Shown here piece after piece: positions 28,913-41,893 of a DNA stretch of 64,000 bases (position 1 is its first letter; each line of letters opens with the position of its first letter). The translations under genes were made by a program, and so were the position numbers. The notes under the pieces were generated by a model. The model worked only from the letters and a program-made list of their open reading frames with translations, was not told the DNA's origin and did not search any database. The stretch spans positions 40,879,687-40,943,686 of the forward strand of contig OZ007570.1 of the NCBI GenBank assembly GCA_963931925.1. The letters run 5' to 3'. The DNA is from Onchidella celtica. Its lineage: Eukaryota; Mollusca; Gastropoda; Systellommatophora; Onchidiidae.

Positions 28913-31900
28913 AGTGACGAACGATTCTTTTATCTTGGGAGAAGGGGGAGCATCTGCACCTGTAGATTCAATGAAGGACAATGGACAAAGCCGAAAGGAC
29001 GCCACTGGCCCGACTGCTCCTTCATCAAGCAAGTCACTCCGGATTGCGTCGTGGAATGTCCGCTCCATGTATGAAGCAGGAAAGAGTGCCCAGGTTACAA
29101 TGGAGATGAGGCGATACAGACTGCACATACTTGGAGTTAGCGAGACCCGCTGGATACAGTCCGGACTGAAACAACTTAATACTGGGGAAAAGATTTTGTA
29201 TTCTGGAAGGGAGGACAAAAAGCATACAGAAGGAGTAGCGATCATCTTGAGCAAGCACGCCCAGAGGTCACTGAGGGGATGGGAACCCTACGGAAGGAGA
29301 ATTATATTGGCATCATTTACTACTAAGAACAAGAACATCAACATGAACATTGTGCAGATATACGCCCCAACAAATGAAGCAACCGATGAGGACAAGGACG
29401 ACTTCTACAACCAGCTTCAGGAAATAGTTGACACATTGCCAAGAAAAGATGTGAACATTATAATGGGAGACGCCAATGCCAAGATAGGACAGGACAATAC
29501 AGGGTATGAGGACATTATGGGGTGCAATGGTTTAGGACAAATGAATGAGAATGGAGAGCGGTTTGCAAGTTTCTGCGCATTTAACAGCTATGTGATTGGA
29601 GGTTCAGTATTCCCACACAAGAGGATCCATAAGGCCACTTGGATTTCACCGGATGGAGTAACTGAAAATCAGATTGACCACTTTTGCATCACCCGACGAT
29701 TCAGACGCTCACTAGAGGATGTCATAGTACAGAGAGGAGCAGATGTTGGATCTGACCATCACATGCTGCTGGCAAGACTCAAACTCCGCCTCAAGAAACA
29801 AGGTACCAGAGCAGGAACAAAGAGGAGAAAGTTTCAAGTGAGCCTTGTGGATGGAGACAAGAAGGAAGAGTTCCAGCTGACACTGAGGAATAGATTCAAA
29901 CCCCTTGTTGACCTCGAAGAGACAGTAGATTTGGAGACTCACTGGGCTATGGTAAAAGGAGTATTTACATCGACATGTCAGGATGTTATTGGGGAAAAGA
30001 AAGTGGAACACAAGGAATGGATCAGTCAAAAATCACTGGACTTGATAAGGATAAGAAGAGACCTAAAAGAACGGGTAAATGCAAGTCGTACAAGAAGCTC
30101 AAGAGTTGGTAACCAGGAAGAGTACCGAGCATCAGCTAAAGAGGTCAAAAAATCAATTAAAAAAGACAAAGAGGAGTTCATAGGAATGTTAGCAGAGAAA
30201 GCAGAGAAGGCAGCAACAGGAGGACACATGAGGATCCTCTACCAGACTACAAAGACTCTTGCTGGAAAATATGGAAAACCTGAAGTTCCTGTCAAGGATT
30301 ACAACAGGAAGGCTATTTTTGGAAAGGAAGCTCAGGCAAAAAGATGGATAGAACATTTTAACAGCCTCTTGAACAGACCTCCACCAAGCAACCCACCCGA
30401 CATTCTACCCGCAAGAAATGATTTACCGATCAGTTGCGACCCTCCGACTAAAGCAGAGATTAATGATGCCATAAAGCAGTTAAATCGAGGCAAGGCAGCT
30501 GGACCAGACCAGATCCCACCAGAGGCGCTGAAGGCAGATGCTGCTGGGGCTGCAGAGGGTCTGCACTCACTATTCTCGAGGATTTGGATCGGAGGCAAGT
30601 TTCCAAAGGACTGGAAGGAAGGACACCTCGTGAAGCTCCCAAAAAAAGGGGACCTCAGCAATTGTAGTAACTACAGAGGAATCACACTTCTCTCCATCCC
30701 AGGAAAGGTTTTCAATCGGATTATTCTCAAGCGAATACAGAATGCAACAGACCAAAAACTTCGCGAGGAGCAAGCTGGTTTCAGGAGTAATCGATCAACC
30801 ACCGACCAGATCGCCACGCTGAGAATCATAGTAGAGCAGTCGCTAGAGTGGAACTCCCAACTGATAGTGAACTTCCTTGACTACGAGAAGGCCTTTGATA
30901 GCATCGATAGAGAAACACTGTGGAGAATATTGAGACATTATGGAATCCCAGAGAAGATGGTGAATCTTATCAAGAGCATGTACGAGGGGACAAGTTGCAG
31001 AGTCGTACATGATGGTGAGCTTACTGACAGCTTTGATATCAAGACTGGTGTTAGGCAGGGTTGTTTGCTGTCCCCATTTCTGTTTATCCTGGTGATTGAT
31101 TGGCTTATGAAAGAAACCACCAGTGGAGGAAGAAATGGCATACAATGGACCCCATGGACACAGCTGGACGATCTAGATTTTGCAGATGACTTGGCACTAT
31201 TGTCGCACACACACGACCAGATGCAAGCAAAGACTACAGCTCTAAACAAAATTTCAGAATCTATTGGATTGAGGATACATCCCGCGAAGTCGAAGGTCCT
31301 AAAAATTGTTGCACCCCTAAGCGAACAAGTCACAGTAGGAGATCAACCACTGGAAGATGTAGAGTCCTTCTGCTATCTTGGTAGTATCATTGACAATAAG
31401 GGAGGAACAGAGGCAGAAGTCAAAGCACGAATTGGAAAGGCACAGGCAGCTTTCACATCCTTAAGCAAGATTTGGAGAACCAAGGATATATCTCTAAAAA
31501 CAAAGCTGAGGATATTCAACTCGAACGTGAAGTCAGTCCTGTTGTATGGATGTGAGACTTGGAATGCGTCCCAGGCCTGCATAAAGAGAATCCAAGTTTT
31601 CATCAACAGATGTTTGAGGAAGCTACTTAAGATCAGATGGACAGACAAGGTCAGCAATGAAATTGTATGGAAAAGAACAAGACAGAACCCAGTCAGAGAG
31701 GAAATTGGTAGGAGGCGATGGAGATGGATCGGCCACACTCTCAGGAGGCCAGGAAACAGCATCACGAAGAAGGTATTGGACTGGAATCCCCAGGGCAAGA
31801 GATCAAGAGGAAGGCCGCGCGGAACGTGGAGAAGAGCCAGAGAAAATGATGTGCAACGAAGCGGAAAGACTTGGAATAATGTAAAGAGGCTGGCCCATGA

Positions 31901-31988
31901 TAGAGAGGGATGGAAGGTGTTTGTTGGTGGCCTATACCCTGATCCAGGGTGAGAAAGGCAATGATGATGATGATGAGTGACGAACGAT
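28913..31988 (+). mobile_element. RTE-like LINE, copy A, with 13-bp target duplication
   Basis: AGTGACGAACGAT occurs at 28913-28925 and 31976-31988 and brackets a 3050-bp element (28926-31975). A single ORF starts about 45 bp from the 5' end, and the 3' end is a short (ATG/GATGAT)n tail. One ORF with endonuclease plus reverse transcriptase, a length near 3 kb and a short tandem-repeat tail fit the RTE clade. The clade call is inferred. The ORF is intact, so this may be a competent copy. A near-identical copy lies at 58723-61689. Confidence 0.92.
28971..31952 (+). CDS. Endonuclease-reverse transcriptase of LINE copy A
   Basis: 993 residues from ATG 28971 (MKDNGQS), the first ATG inside the element; the open frame extends further left, but only through element tip and flank without an ATG. 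The N-terminal apurinic-endonuclease-like domain (~1-235) shows IASWNVRSM, GVSETRW, IYAPTNE, MGDANAK, NQIDHF and GSDHHML. The central reverse transcriptase (~470-770) shows NYRGITLLS, QAGFRSNRST, FLDYEKAFDSIDR, GVRQGCLLSPFLF and catalytic FADD near residue 736. The C-terminal part has the WRWIGHTLRRP and GKRSRGRPRGTWRR motifs seen in RTE-type and related LINEs. It nicks target DNA and copies its own RNA into it. All catalytic motifs appear present. Confidence 0.95.
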   Translation: MKDNGQSRKDATGPTAPSSSKSLRIASWNVRSMYEAGKSAQVTMEMRRYRLHILGVSETRWIQSGLKQLNTGEKILYSGREDKKHTEGVAIILSKHAQRSLRGWEPYGRRIILASFTTKNKNINMNIVQIYAPTNEATDEDKDDFYNQLQEIVDTLPRKDVNIIMGDANAKIGQDNTGYEDIMGCNGLGQMNENGERFASFCAFNSYVIGGSVFPHKRIHKATWISPDGVTENQIDHFCITRRFRRSLEDVIVQRGADVGSDHHMLLARLKLRLKKQGTRAGTKRRKFQVSLVDGDKKEEFQLTLRNRFKPLVDLEETVDLETHWAMVKGVFTSTCQDVIGEKKVEHKEWISQKSLDLIRIRRDLKERVNASRTRSSRVGNQEEYRASAKEVKKSIKKDKEEFIGMLAEKAEKAATGGHMRILYQTTKTLAGKYGKPEVPVKDYNRKAIFGKEAQAKRWIEHFNSLLNRPPPSNPPDILPARNDLPISCDPPTKAEINDAIKQLNRGKAAGPDQIPPEALKADAAGAAEGLHSLFSRIWIGGKFPKDWKEGHLVKLPKKGDLSNCSNYRGITLLSIPGKVFNRIILKRIQNATDQKLREEQAGFRSNRSTTDQIATLRIIVEQSLEWNSQLIVNFLDYEKAFDSIDRETLWRILRHYGIPEKMVNLIKSMYEGTSCRVVHDGELTDSFDIKTGVRQGCLLSPFLFILVIDWLMKETTSGGRNGIQWTPWTQLDDLDFADDLALLSHTHDQMQAKTTALNKISESIGLRIHPAKSKVLKIVAPLSEQVTVGDQPLEDVESFCYLGSIIDNKGGTEAEVKARIGKAQAAFTSLSKIWRTKDISLKTKLRIFNSNVKSVLLYGCETWNASQACIKRIQVFINRCLRKLLKIRWTDKVSNEIVWKRTRQNPVREEIGRRRWRWIGHTLRRPGNSITKKVLDWNPQGKRSRGRPRGTWRRARENDVQRSGKTWNNVKRLAHDREGWKVFVGGLYPDPG

Positions 31989-32554
31989 AATTGTGACATC
32001 AGGTTAGCCGAAAATAAGTTTCAATTCATCGCTACTCAACTCACCCATTTGTGTCTTTGACAATGCTGGTTAAATCGATAATGCACGTCACACAAGATTG
32101 ATAACCTTTACACACTTTCTTTGTCCCACTGCGTCTTGAAAATGCTCCGTGAAAGCATGATGTATACGCTGGCGTCTACTGTTCATGCCACATATCTCGT
32201 TTAAAATAAAAATTTAACAAAAAAAGAAAAAGAACATAATTCTGAAGTAATGCTTATGGTTCCGTCTCATATACATGTACATAATTATTATTGTCCGAGC
32301 AGAACTTTTCATTCTTGATTCATTGGTGTTGTTGTTGTTGTTGTTGTTTTTCTGTTGTTAAACTGTTGTGTTTTCGGTTGTGTTGCCTAACTACTATACC
32401 CATTGATCAGTATAAGTATGGGCCAACCGATTTCCAGTAACCAAGTAACTATCTTCGACTGACCCTCCTAACCTATTACGATTAGTGTTGTCTGAGAAGA
32501 ATGGAGGCGTAATCGTTTGTTTGTTTTTTAAAGGCATAGGTAAAGATCTTAAAT

Positions 32555-32625
32555 CGTAGCCTGGATTTGAATCCCATGCCCTCGTTGTGACAGGCGCGCA
32601 CTACCTGAGCCATACTGCACCGACA
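32555..32625 (-). repeat. tRNA-derived SINE head or tRNA pseudogene
   Basis: On the minus strand TGGCTCAGGTAGTG (A-box-like) and GGATTCAAATCC (B-box-like, 32563-32574) are spaced as in a tRNA. The flanking stems do not pair convincingly. Confidence 0.5.
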
Positions 32626-33110
32626 TGCGGTCAGTGAAACTCATTGGACTTGCAACGGTTTGGTTGGATGGAGTTTACAAGAGGAATGAAGTGTTCCAAT
32701 CCCCTACGTTTCTCTATAGTTCAAGATACTGTTTCTCCTTATGCGAAGAAATCTATAAATGCCATGAGTTGAACTGAATCTGTCTCTTTTATACTATTAT
32801 AATATAAATCCTGTCCTCCTTGTCCCACTTCCTTCCATCTCACTTTCCATCTGGTCTGTCACTTGGGATTATCATGTTATGCAGTAGATGGGCAGGGCAT
32901 TCAGGCATTCACCCGTCTGATCGAGTCAGCTCCAAGGCGTGTGGGAAAACTAATTCCTTTGTTAATAATCGTTTCATTGTAAAGGGTTATTGTGATAGGG
33001 CGACACAAAATCCTCCCATAGATATAGTGACAGCTGACAGGTTGTGTAAATTTCCACGGCCAGGGAAAGATACCGATGTTATTAAAGGATACCTAAGAAA
33101 GTTGGGTCAT

Positions 33111-33134
33111 GGGGGGGGGGGGGGAAGGGGGGGG
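33111..33134. repeat. G14-AA-G8 homopolymer tract
   Basis: Fourteen G, AA, then eight G. Capable of G-quadruplex formation. Confidence 0.9.
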
Positions 33135-36100
33135 TTCTATAAATCAAGAAAAGCAGGAGAAATAATAACAGAATAAGAAATGGCGAGTCAGAAAGACAGA
33201 TATGTACAGGATTTTTGTCGGCAGTGAATCTGTCGGCAGCAAGAATGAGCCAATACTGTAAAGCAATGGAGCGTAAGAATGTCAACAAACCACCCCATGC
33301 CTTAAGAACACAAGTCGTGAATATTTTGATTGTCAGTTTGTGTGTTTGTTTGGCCAACTTGTTTGTGTTGTGTGTGTGTGTGGGGGGGGGGTCTATTTTT
33401 GGAATGCGGTTGGAATAGAACTCTTGTTTGGCAGCACAGATCACATGCCACCCGATTCTCACCGTGTTTGGCAAGTGTGAAAGTCCATCGACATGTTGAT
33501 TTGCCAAGTCCAATGTCAATCTGGGAGTTCGATTAACGCCTTTATTTGATTGTCCCTTGTTCACTTTGAGCAAGGCTGTTTTTGACTCTGATTATCATGA
33601 GGGGCAGGAATTAATGGTTGGCAGAATGAGAATGTGTTTTACACAAGCTGTCCTTCTCCTTCCACAGTTTGTCAGGTAGGTGATTGTCGCCTTGACCGAA
33701 ATTTCCAGGGAGAGAGTCTAGAAGTTGGTACATTTAGATTATTTCTGTTGATATTCACGACTTTGTCATAATGTCAGAATCGGCTGGGCTGTTGGGGGGT
33801 CGGGAACATTTACTGACCAATCTAATCCTTTCTGTGGTTTTGAATGCAGAAAATTGAAATTACGCTAAATTAAGCTATTAATTGACATCACCTTGACATT
33901 TTGGTGAATACGAGTAAGAGAAGCTTGGGCCTAAGATCTGGCTGAAGAAAATCAAGCACTTAATAAGGTGTCCCAACTTAACTGTAATAATGTATGCAGA
34001 AATATATACTTAATAAATGATTGTGTTGTTTATGAAGAACTCTTTTCCTCCAAATGATTTTTTCGCACTTCTGAAGAATTACTGATTGGTAGTTCCTGTA
34101 ACATCCAGCTTCAGGCTGGAATTCAAATAATCGGGAAAAGGTTATGTTTTAGGAATATGGTGGAGGATTAGGGTGCTTGAAAAGGGTTAGACTCACGATT
34201 TTCGGTGTCAGAGGGTAACTAATAACACGTTATAGATATGGAACATGATGTTCCCGACAATGGTGGCTTTTGGCAATTTTCCTTCCAATTTATTGAGATA
34301 CATTCTCAGACATGTAAAGTATGTTTAAGGAATCGTGCTCAAATGCACACAGGGATTGTCAGCGATTGCAGGTGGATCAGTGGCATGTTTTGATGCATGT
34401 GCAGACGAATTGTAATAAACGTCGCAAGCAAGTCTGACAGCTCATTTCAAGCCATTGAGTTTACATTGAGGAGAGCACGTTATTTACTTAATCTCTCGAG
34501 CCCGTACCGTTGATGTTCAGCTGGCTTACGTCACGAACTTTGAGAGTTCAAATATTGCCGGACGAATGCGGTCAATTTAATTTTTTGTTTCCTTCAGAGT
34601 TGCGCGTTTCAGTCATTCTCTCACTGTAAAACTATGTTTACACAGTCATCTGGCAGAAACTTCCACTGCAGTTATCAAAGATGGCTCCACTGAAAATCCT
34701 TCGATAATGCTGGCTTTTAGCCCGTGTTTATCATATGGACACAGTCAGTGTTCGACATATAGATTGGTAATGAATTTGCCTCTCTTGGATTTTGTCCAGC
34801 AAGAGACAAACATCAAGGCATTCAGCCATGTAGTCGTACATTGAATTCACTAAAGGTTAGACATTGCACGCACTGGGCCACCATCAACAGACAGTGTTTG
34901 CTCGTCAAATCTGTCGTGCTTGACGTGAACTCTCCCTTGGGAGTCCGCATCTTCAAGCATAGTGTCTTGCTTAAAGGCTGCAAACAATGAATTTAAAATG
35001 TGCCCATATCTAAACTGAGGCCAACCCAAACCCACAGCAGAGAACACTCCCATGTCATTAAGTTGCCATATTTCACTTTGGCGTGCGTGATTGATATGAA
35101 GCAGCGGCATACACAATGTAGCCATTCTTAAGAGACATTAATATATATGAAATTTACCCTTGTCTATTAATCCAATGCATGCAAGAGGGTCTCTTAGAAA
35201 GATATTTGGCAACGAAAAACCCTAAATTATTATTGATACCACTGAAACGAATTACAAGAAATGGGCAGGGCCTACATGTATTAATGTTTCCCTGGAAGTT
35301 TTTAATTGGATTCGAAAAGTAAATGTGGATTTCCGCTAAACGAAAACAGAGTTTCTGAACATGACAATGTAACTTCCACTCAGGCTTGATTTTTGTGACT
35401 TTCACATGATGATTCTTACAGATCTTACTTGGTGACTGGAGTGATAGATTTAAATAACGCTTCTGTTTATAGTGAGGTATTTGCATTTGGTATCAAGCCT
35501 ATTAATTTTGTGCAATAGACAATGTAAAAATGTAGTCAGTAAAAAAAAAAAAAAGAACATTTGAAATTTCTGCGTTACGGTACCAAATTTTAATTGACTG
35601 GGAACGGTATACTTAACGGTGGACGAAATTCCACAATATTTATCTGCAGGGAGAGCTTTTGTCAACATTCTACCTGCGCGGTAAACATTGATGTCAAAGA
35701 GCAAGTACTAAATCCCATTTATGCGGTTGATGAAATGTGACCTTATGGGGTCAGATTCAACAGTAATCAGACCTGACTCCGCCATCACTAGGACGATAAT
35801 TATGGGTTATTGTTACTTTTATGAGAGTCTGAAAAATAATCTGAATTTTTAAAATCATTTTAATAATTTTATTGCCACATTTGTGGATAATTTTTTTTTC
35901 CTGTTTAAATCAAGGAGATTAAGTAAATATTTGGCCATAATGTTCTCATTCTCCGTTGACAGAAGATAGGGTATCTTTGTGTTCAAGAAAATGTGTTGTT
36001 GTTGCGGTCCAGCTATGCTTCTGATACTGCTAAATCTTTTACTGTGTCAGATGTACTTCGTTTGATTTAATCGACCGGTCTACCAGTGTGCTTGTGCTCT

Positions 36101-37034
36101 GCTTCCGATACGAATTTAAGTTTTATCAGTTTAATGGGTTGGATGTGTTAGCGTTGAAAATCGGCGGTTGCATTCTGTCTGGATATAACAGGTTTCCAAA
36201 ATGGGATTAGACATAACATGCAAACTGAACAAAAATAGTGTTCTGTTATTCTTGACAAAATTCAAAGTAATTTAATATGTAGCAATAAAGAATATAAAAA
36301 AGCGACAGAGATGAGCAAAAAAACCCAAAAACTGTACATTTTTCAGACATCGAAGAATATTGTTGTATTTGTGGTATGTCTCATTCCTTTATCAAGAGTA
36401 CCTTTTTACCAGGGAAGACAGCCTCATCACGAAACTTTTCAGCAATAAATAGCACTAAATTCAAACACAATTCACTATTAAATTTTCTCTTTATACCCTG
36501 TGACGTTTTCTTCCAGGATAAAAAAAAAATATTATATATAACTTAAGGGTATGCATAATGGTATGACATAAGAGGTCCAAAAAATCAAAGACAACGGAAA
36601 GGCATTTGGCGCTATGATCATAATGCGCTCAACCATCAAAACTCGAGTCACATAGGGAGAATGTTGTCCCGTACCTTGTCTGGCGGCCATGCTAAACATA
36701 ATATTTGAAATCCTCACAAATAATGAGGCCTTGCCAAGAAATCATGATCACAATGGGTCAGTTCGCACCTGGTGTGTCAAACCGTTGTCCCCCCTTCACA
36801 CAAACAAGCTCATTGGACCACTTAAAGTCCACGAGAGAATGGTAACTTACTTCATGCTAGGTGTCTCGGGTCAGTCAGAAATGATCTCTTCACAGGTCGT
36901 TGCCTTCGATTGTTTGAATGGCCATATCGATTCTTAGGTCGTGACGAGTCACCAGCATAACATAAAACGGGCGTAGATATTTCCGTGTACCAATACAAGA
37001 CTAAAAAATGAATATACAAGTTTAACTCTCTCTT

Positions 37035-37035
<1 letters not shown>

Positions 37036-37110
<75 letters not shown>

Positions 37111-37140
37111 ATCTTTCTCTCTCTCTCCCCTCGCTCTCTT
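37036..37140. repeat. Long (TC)n microsatellite
   Basis: About 65 bp of pure CT, then interrupted CT/TTTC to about 37165. Confidence 0.95.
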
Positions 37141-37165
37141 TCTTTCTGTCTCTCTTTCTTTCTTT

Positions 37166-40100
37166 CAGCAACATCCTTTTTCATATTGTTGAATGTTGAG
37201 CCGTCTGTTAGTGTCAGTGAGATGGGAAAGTGGTGAATCTGGCACTCAGCAGCAAAATACATGTAGAGCATAGCGTGGGAAGTAAATTGTGTATTGTGTT
37301 TGATGTGTTGTTCAGTTGCCTAGCCAGTAGAACAAAAACATTTTGCCAAGTTTGGTAGTGAAGGTCAGTTACTAAATTAATTGATTAATCAATATGCGTG
37401 GGCACTTCGTTCAATACGCCGATTCCCCTCAGAACCAATGGACCCTCCTTATGTCCCCAGAATTAATTTTCAGCACACTAAATCAGTTGTAAACAATTCA
37501 TCTTTCGACAAGATTTCACGTGAATTAAGTTGTTCAGCTTTTAAAGCAGACTGTGTTGATAGTCGTTGGCGTAAATTGTTAGCCGTGATCTCGCTTACTG
37601 ATTAACTGACTCATCAGGTAATTATTACCGTAAAGTTGTTGATGATAAAATGGGGTCCAAACGAGTAAACTAGAGAGGATGACCGGAGAATGTTGTATGG
37701 AAAGAGACATAAATATAACTTGCGATTCGCACTGTACAATAGAATAATATATAATAATGCTAAGCGCATGACAGACTTACGAGAACGAACCAGCCAAAAT
37801 AATAATAAAATATTGTCAGATTCGAAAGAAAAGGGGGCGTATCTGAGAAAAAAAACAACAAAACGATCCAAGTGAAGATAATTTTAGATGAAGACAAAAG
37901 GGCGTGAGAGCAGTTGGGATTATTTTACATTTTCTGTGAAAAACACGAGAGGCACAAGCAGATGTACAAGAGTTTCGCATAAAATTAATAAAAACAATCT
38001 GGTGAATGGATACCCCATTTTCACTGGGGCCATTGCAAACCCCTTTCTCATGCTCGGTAAGCGCCTTACTTTCTATACCTTCCGATGGGAATATTGATCC
38101 TCGATAATGAGGGCTCAATATGCGCTTGAGAACCAAGCCCTAGCTGTAATAGTCAGGAGAAGTCTGTCAATACGCACGTCGAGATGAGGGCAAAACTTCA
38201 ACAGTTCCCGTGCTTTTGACAGCATTGTTGTAAGTAGAAGGGTGATTAGCGCGTCACTTCAGGTAACATTATCGTTATGTGGACGACAGCGGCATCTTGT
38301 CTCGGGATAGCATGTTCTCAGGAAGGGAAAAAAAAATCACTCTACCTTCAAGTTATTTGACAAAAGGGATAATAATTTCTGTACAACCCCTTGTTCAACA
38401 TTATTTATTTACTCTGTATAATTTCCAGTTCGATGTTTATCGTTCCAAAACACACTTGTTGTATCCACTTCCCCTTCACTGTCTTCCTTCTGTCAGTCAC
38501 ATCTAACAATACCGGAAGAAGTTAAGTCAGTGTTACTTCACCTTTTTTTTGTCCCACGCTGCACTCTCAAGTTTCCAAAAACAAAACAAAACAAACAAAA
38601 AAAACGTGCGCCCACCACGATCCGACAAAGTTGATATGCAATAATTATACATCTCCTTACTCCCCGTTCAGAAGTCTCACACCGCACCAAAATATTGCTA
38701 CGGCCCACTTTGAAACACTGAGTGAGGGCAACGAATCTCAAAGGAAGGTAAACTCAGATAAGCTCAAAAGGTTCCTGTGTTCCAGTATTCCTGTCTTTAC
38801 TGTCATTATTATTTTATAACTCCATCTGAAGCCATTATTTACAATTTTCCAAGACCTAATTACATGTACTTGTTTTAGAGTTTGAGAACATTTCTGCAAA
38901 GATAATAGGTATTGCCTAGACGCTGGAGTAGAACAAATGGTCGGGTTCAGACTTTCTGAGGCCCTGAGCTGTGTTCATGTTACACCTTGGGTTGTGTCAC
39001 GCACAAAAAGATGGAGTATACGCCATTTCATCGTCAAATAGCAAGATATTCAAAGTTTAAAGTAAGAAATACAAATTGTAATTACATTCAAATGACTTTG
39101 TTTAATTTTAATTATTGATTTATTTTTTTTAAAGATAAAATTTTACCCCCCCCCCCCCCCCCCCCGGAAAAGATAAAGTCTGAAATTTTATGAGGCCTTT
39201 GGGGATTGTGAGATCCTAAGCTGTAGCTTGTTTAGCTTAGAAATGCCTTAATCCGACGCTGGCTACAATGGGCCGAGGTATTATCTTGTATCCTTATCTG
39301 GATAGGTAGCATTAATGTATGCCTGCGGACTGTACGGTGTAATAAGTGGGTATTAATTTAGTGTTTTGTGTAAAACGTGAGAGCGTGCGAGCTTTGCTGA
39401 AAATATATTGCTGAAGCTTTTTGTGGGGTGGGGGATAGCGAGGGCAGTGGCCTTTGTCAGAGAGCAGAGAGTCGGGTCTCGGTGCTGGCAGCTAACGAAG
39501 ACGAAACGGGACTTCATGGGAGCTGCAGGATTTAATCTTGTGATTTTTATACGTAGTTGAGTTGGGCGTACCGAAGAGCCTCCAGTCAGATCCAATTTCC
39601 TTTTCCCTCTAGTGTATAGTCATAAAAATGTTACTTGACAACTGAATAATAAAGAATAAGGGCCCTACCATAGATGATGGCGCTGCTAAGATCACCTTCC
39701 AAAGTCTGCTCTTAATATTTAGTCCCAGGGGCACCTAAGTGGTGTCGGCGCTTCACCTTTCCATTTGTGGTGGAACATGTGCCTGAAACCCTTTACCGTT
39801 AATAAACACGATATACTATACTAGTTGTACTCGTTGCCCAAACTCTTTATGCTGCAATGCGAGCAGAACGTCTCCCTCGTATCAGCTTACTAAATCCAGA
39901 CTGGCAACAGTTTATAGCACACAAGGGTTACCTGAGACCTATAAGCTGGGCAAGGCCTGCAAGGCCATCTTCAGTGGTTGTCGTGCTTGGCAGGAAGTAA
40001 CACGAATCTGCGAGTTGGCAGTGTGCGTTTTTGTTTGTTATTTATTTTGTTTCATGTAATGAATATGAGCAAGAAATTTTCGTCTCTTCATTCCAACCCG

Positions 40101-41893
40101 GGCATTATTTCTTTTGCTGTGGTTTCTTGGGTACAGCAAATAAAATCACTGCCAAATGTGTTCCCAGCTCGCTCTTTTGGCTTCAGATGACAAAGAGCAA
40201 GAAACATCCAAACAAAAGATACTTTCTTCTTCAAGGAGTGAATGTTTCATTGCAGAGAAATGTGAATTTCAAAAGTTAATTTAATTTGGGATTTCAGTGG
40301 GCATGGTAAGATATACATGTACTGCAAAGTCGCTTCAGCGGTTTAGAACTTAAAGACACGCTGAACATTTTCTTCATAATATAAAGAACGTCTTCAAAGC
40401 TTTGTTCTCTGCTGCATCAGAAACTCCGCCCTTTTGTTTCAACCCAAGCTATTCTGCGTCAACAAGATTGTCAGCTTGTGATAAAAAGTCTCCCCAATCT
40501 GGTATTGTTTCGCATGTCTTTCATCTTGGGGATACATTATATTTGCCAGTGATCGAGTATGTCAAAAAAGATGAGTATGTGTAGTCAGATCGGATGACAT
40601 CGCATGCTACTGAGTTTTGGCATCAATTTCATCCTAAACTAGATCTTGCAGAGTCGAAAGCATCTAGGCCGCTCTGGTATGATACAACAGTATAATGGCA
40701 AACTTCCCAGTTCGTTGGGCTAAACATTCGTATTTTACAATTTTAGATGCAATGAAGATTTATTCTGCACTGAGATTTTGGGAGTGTCTGTGTGAACATG
40801 GCAAATCTTGCAAGTTCATGCAGAACTTGACGTGCCAGTCTCAACCCGGTTGAACAAACAGGGGATTTCACTTGCCCGAGATTTCAGAGAGAAATTTCAG
40901 AAAGTGATGCGGGATTGAAAAGAGTCATGGATTTAATGTCTTTATGAAACTGACAGAAATTGTAATCCCTTAAACTTCCGTTGGGCCAAGAAAGGAAGAA
41001 ACTATTGACAAAAAGTTGTCCGTTTTTCCCTCCGATTCATACAGAAAGTGCTCGCAATAGAAACACGAAGGCGCGTTTTTGTTTTTTATTTATAATTATG
41101 ACGTTGTTTTAGTTATCAACCTAGTGGTTAGTTAGCATTTGCACTTCATATTCTATAGTTTTCTGTATTAGGCATTTCATCAGTGCATGATAGAGTTATG
41201 TTCAGTTGAACTTGTTAAAGTAATGACTATGAACCCCATCAGTAGTTCATGGTGTAACTTTACTAGGCATCACATCGCAGACCACATTGAATTTCGTCCT
41301 CACTCACTCACACATTTTGAACGTGACCGCGAGCATAGACATACACATTATTAAACAGACGAACATACTTGACATAATTTTCGTCAGAAATGATGGAGGT
41401 AATTATTATTTGATTGGAAATATTATTTGTTGTTGTTGCAGGTTTGTTTCTTGCTTATTTTTTTCTTCACAGCCCACTTTTACCTATACGTGTTTTTTGT
41501 TAGTGGTAAATCTTGCTAAGATGGAGGTCGACTGGCCGAATATTTTCTAGAAGTAAGGACAGGGCCTAGTCTTGTGCTATTATCAGGCAGAGGGTAAGAC
41601 AAGTACACTTTTCAGTAACACGTGACCCGGTTTCTTGATTTCAGTAAAAAGCAAGCTGTCAGATTCCGATTAGTGTACACACCCAGACTAATTTCTAGGG
41701 GATTAGGATGCCAGCCCGGCCATAATAATTCCTACCTTATCACAAGTACTTAAGACATATATGGAATAGGTTCACTAACATTGATTAGATACAGATCCGG
41801 AGAAGCCATTTTGTGAAGTTTGCCGTCCGACATTATGTGGGACGGATTTGACTTAAACGACGCAGTTAGCGCATTGAAAACATTGTCGTGCTG
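37166..41893. other. Gene-free stretch
   Basis: No recognisable exon. It contains C20 at 39146-39165. The longest frames are under 110 codons without domains. Confidence 0.5.
39146..39165. repeat. C20 homopolymer
   Basis: Twenty consecutive C followed by GG, the longest G/C run noted in the window. Confidence 0.9.

Larger units (their letters stand above)
31989..37020. other. Gene-free stretch
   Basis: No exon was recognised. It contains (TTG)n near 32327-32346, a SINE-like head at 32555-32625, G14-AA-G8 at 33111-33134, and TG/G-rich DNA near 33370-33390. AT-rich segments with SOX- and homeodomain-like motifs lie around 33540-33700 and 35740-35950. Confidence 0.45.

Noticed and set aside
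31373-31999. 208-codon minus-strand frame (and its twin at 61096-61731)
   Set aside because: Antisense shadow of the LINE ORFs; it appears in both copies because the sense sequence is shared.
36852-37271. 139-codon minus-strand frame with an Arg/Glu run
   Set aside because: By-product of the CT microsatellite at 37036-37140.
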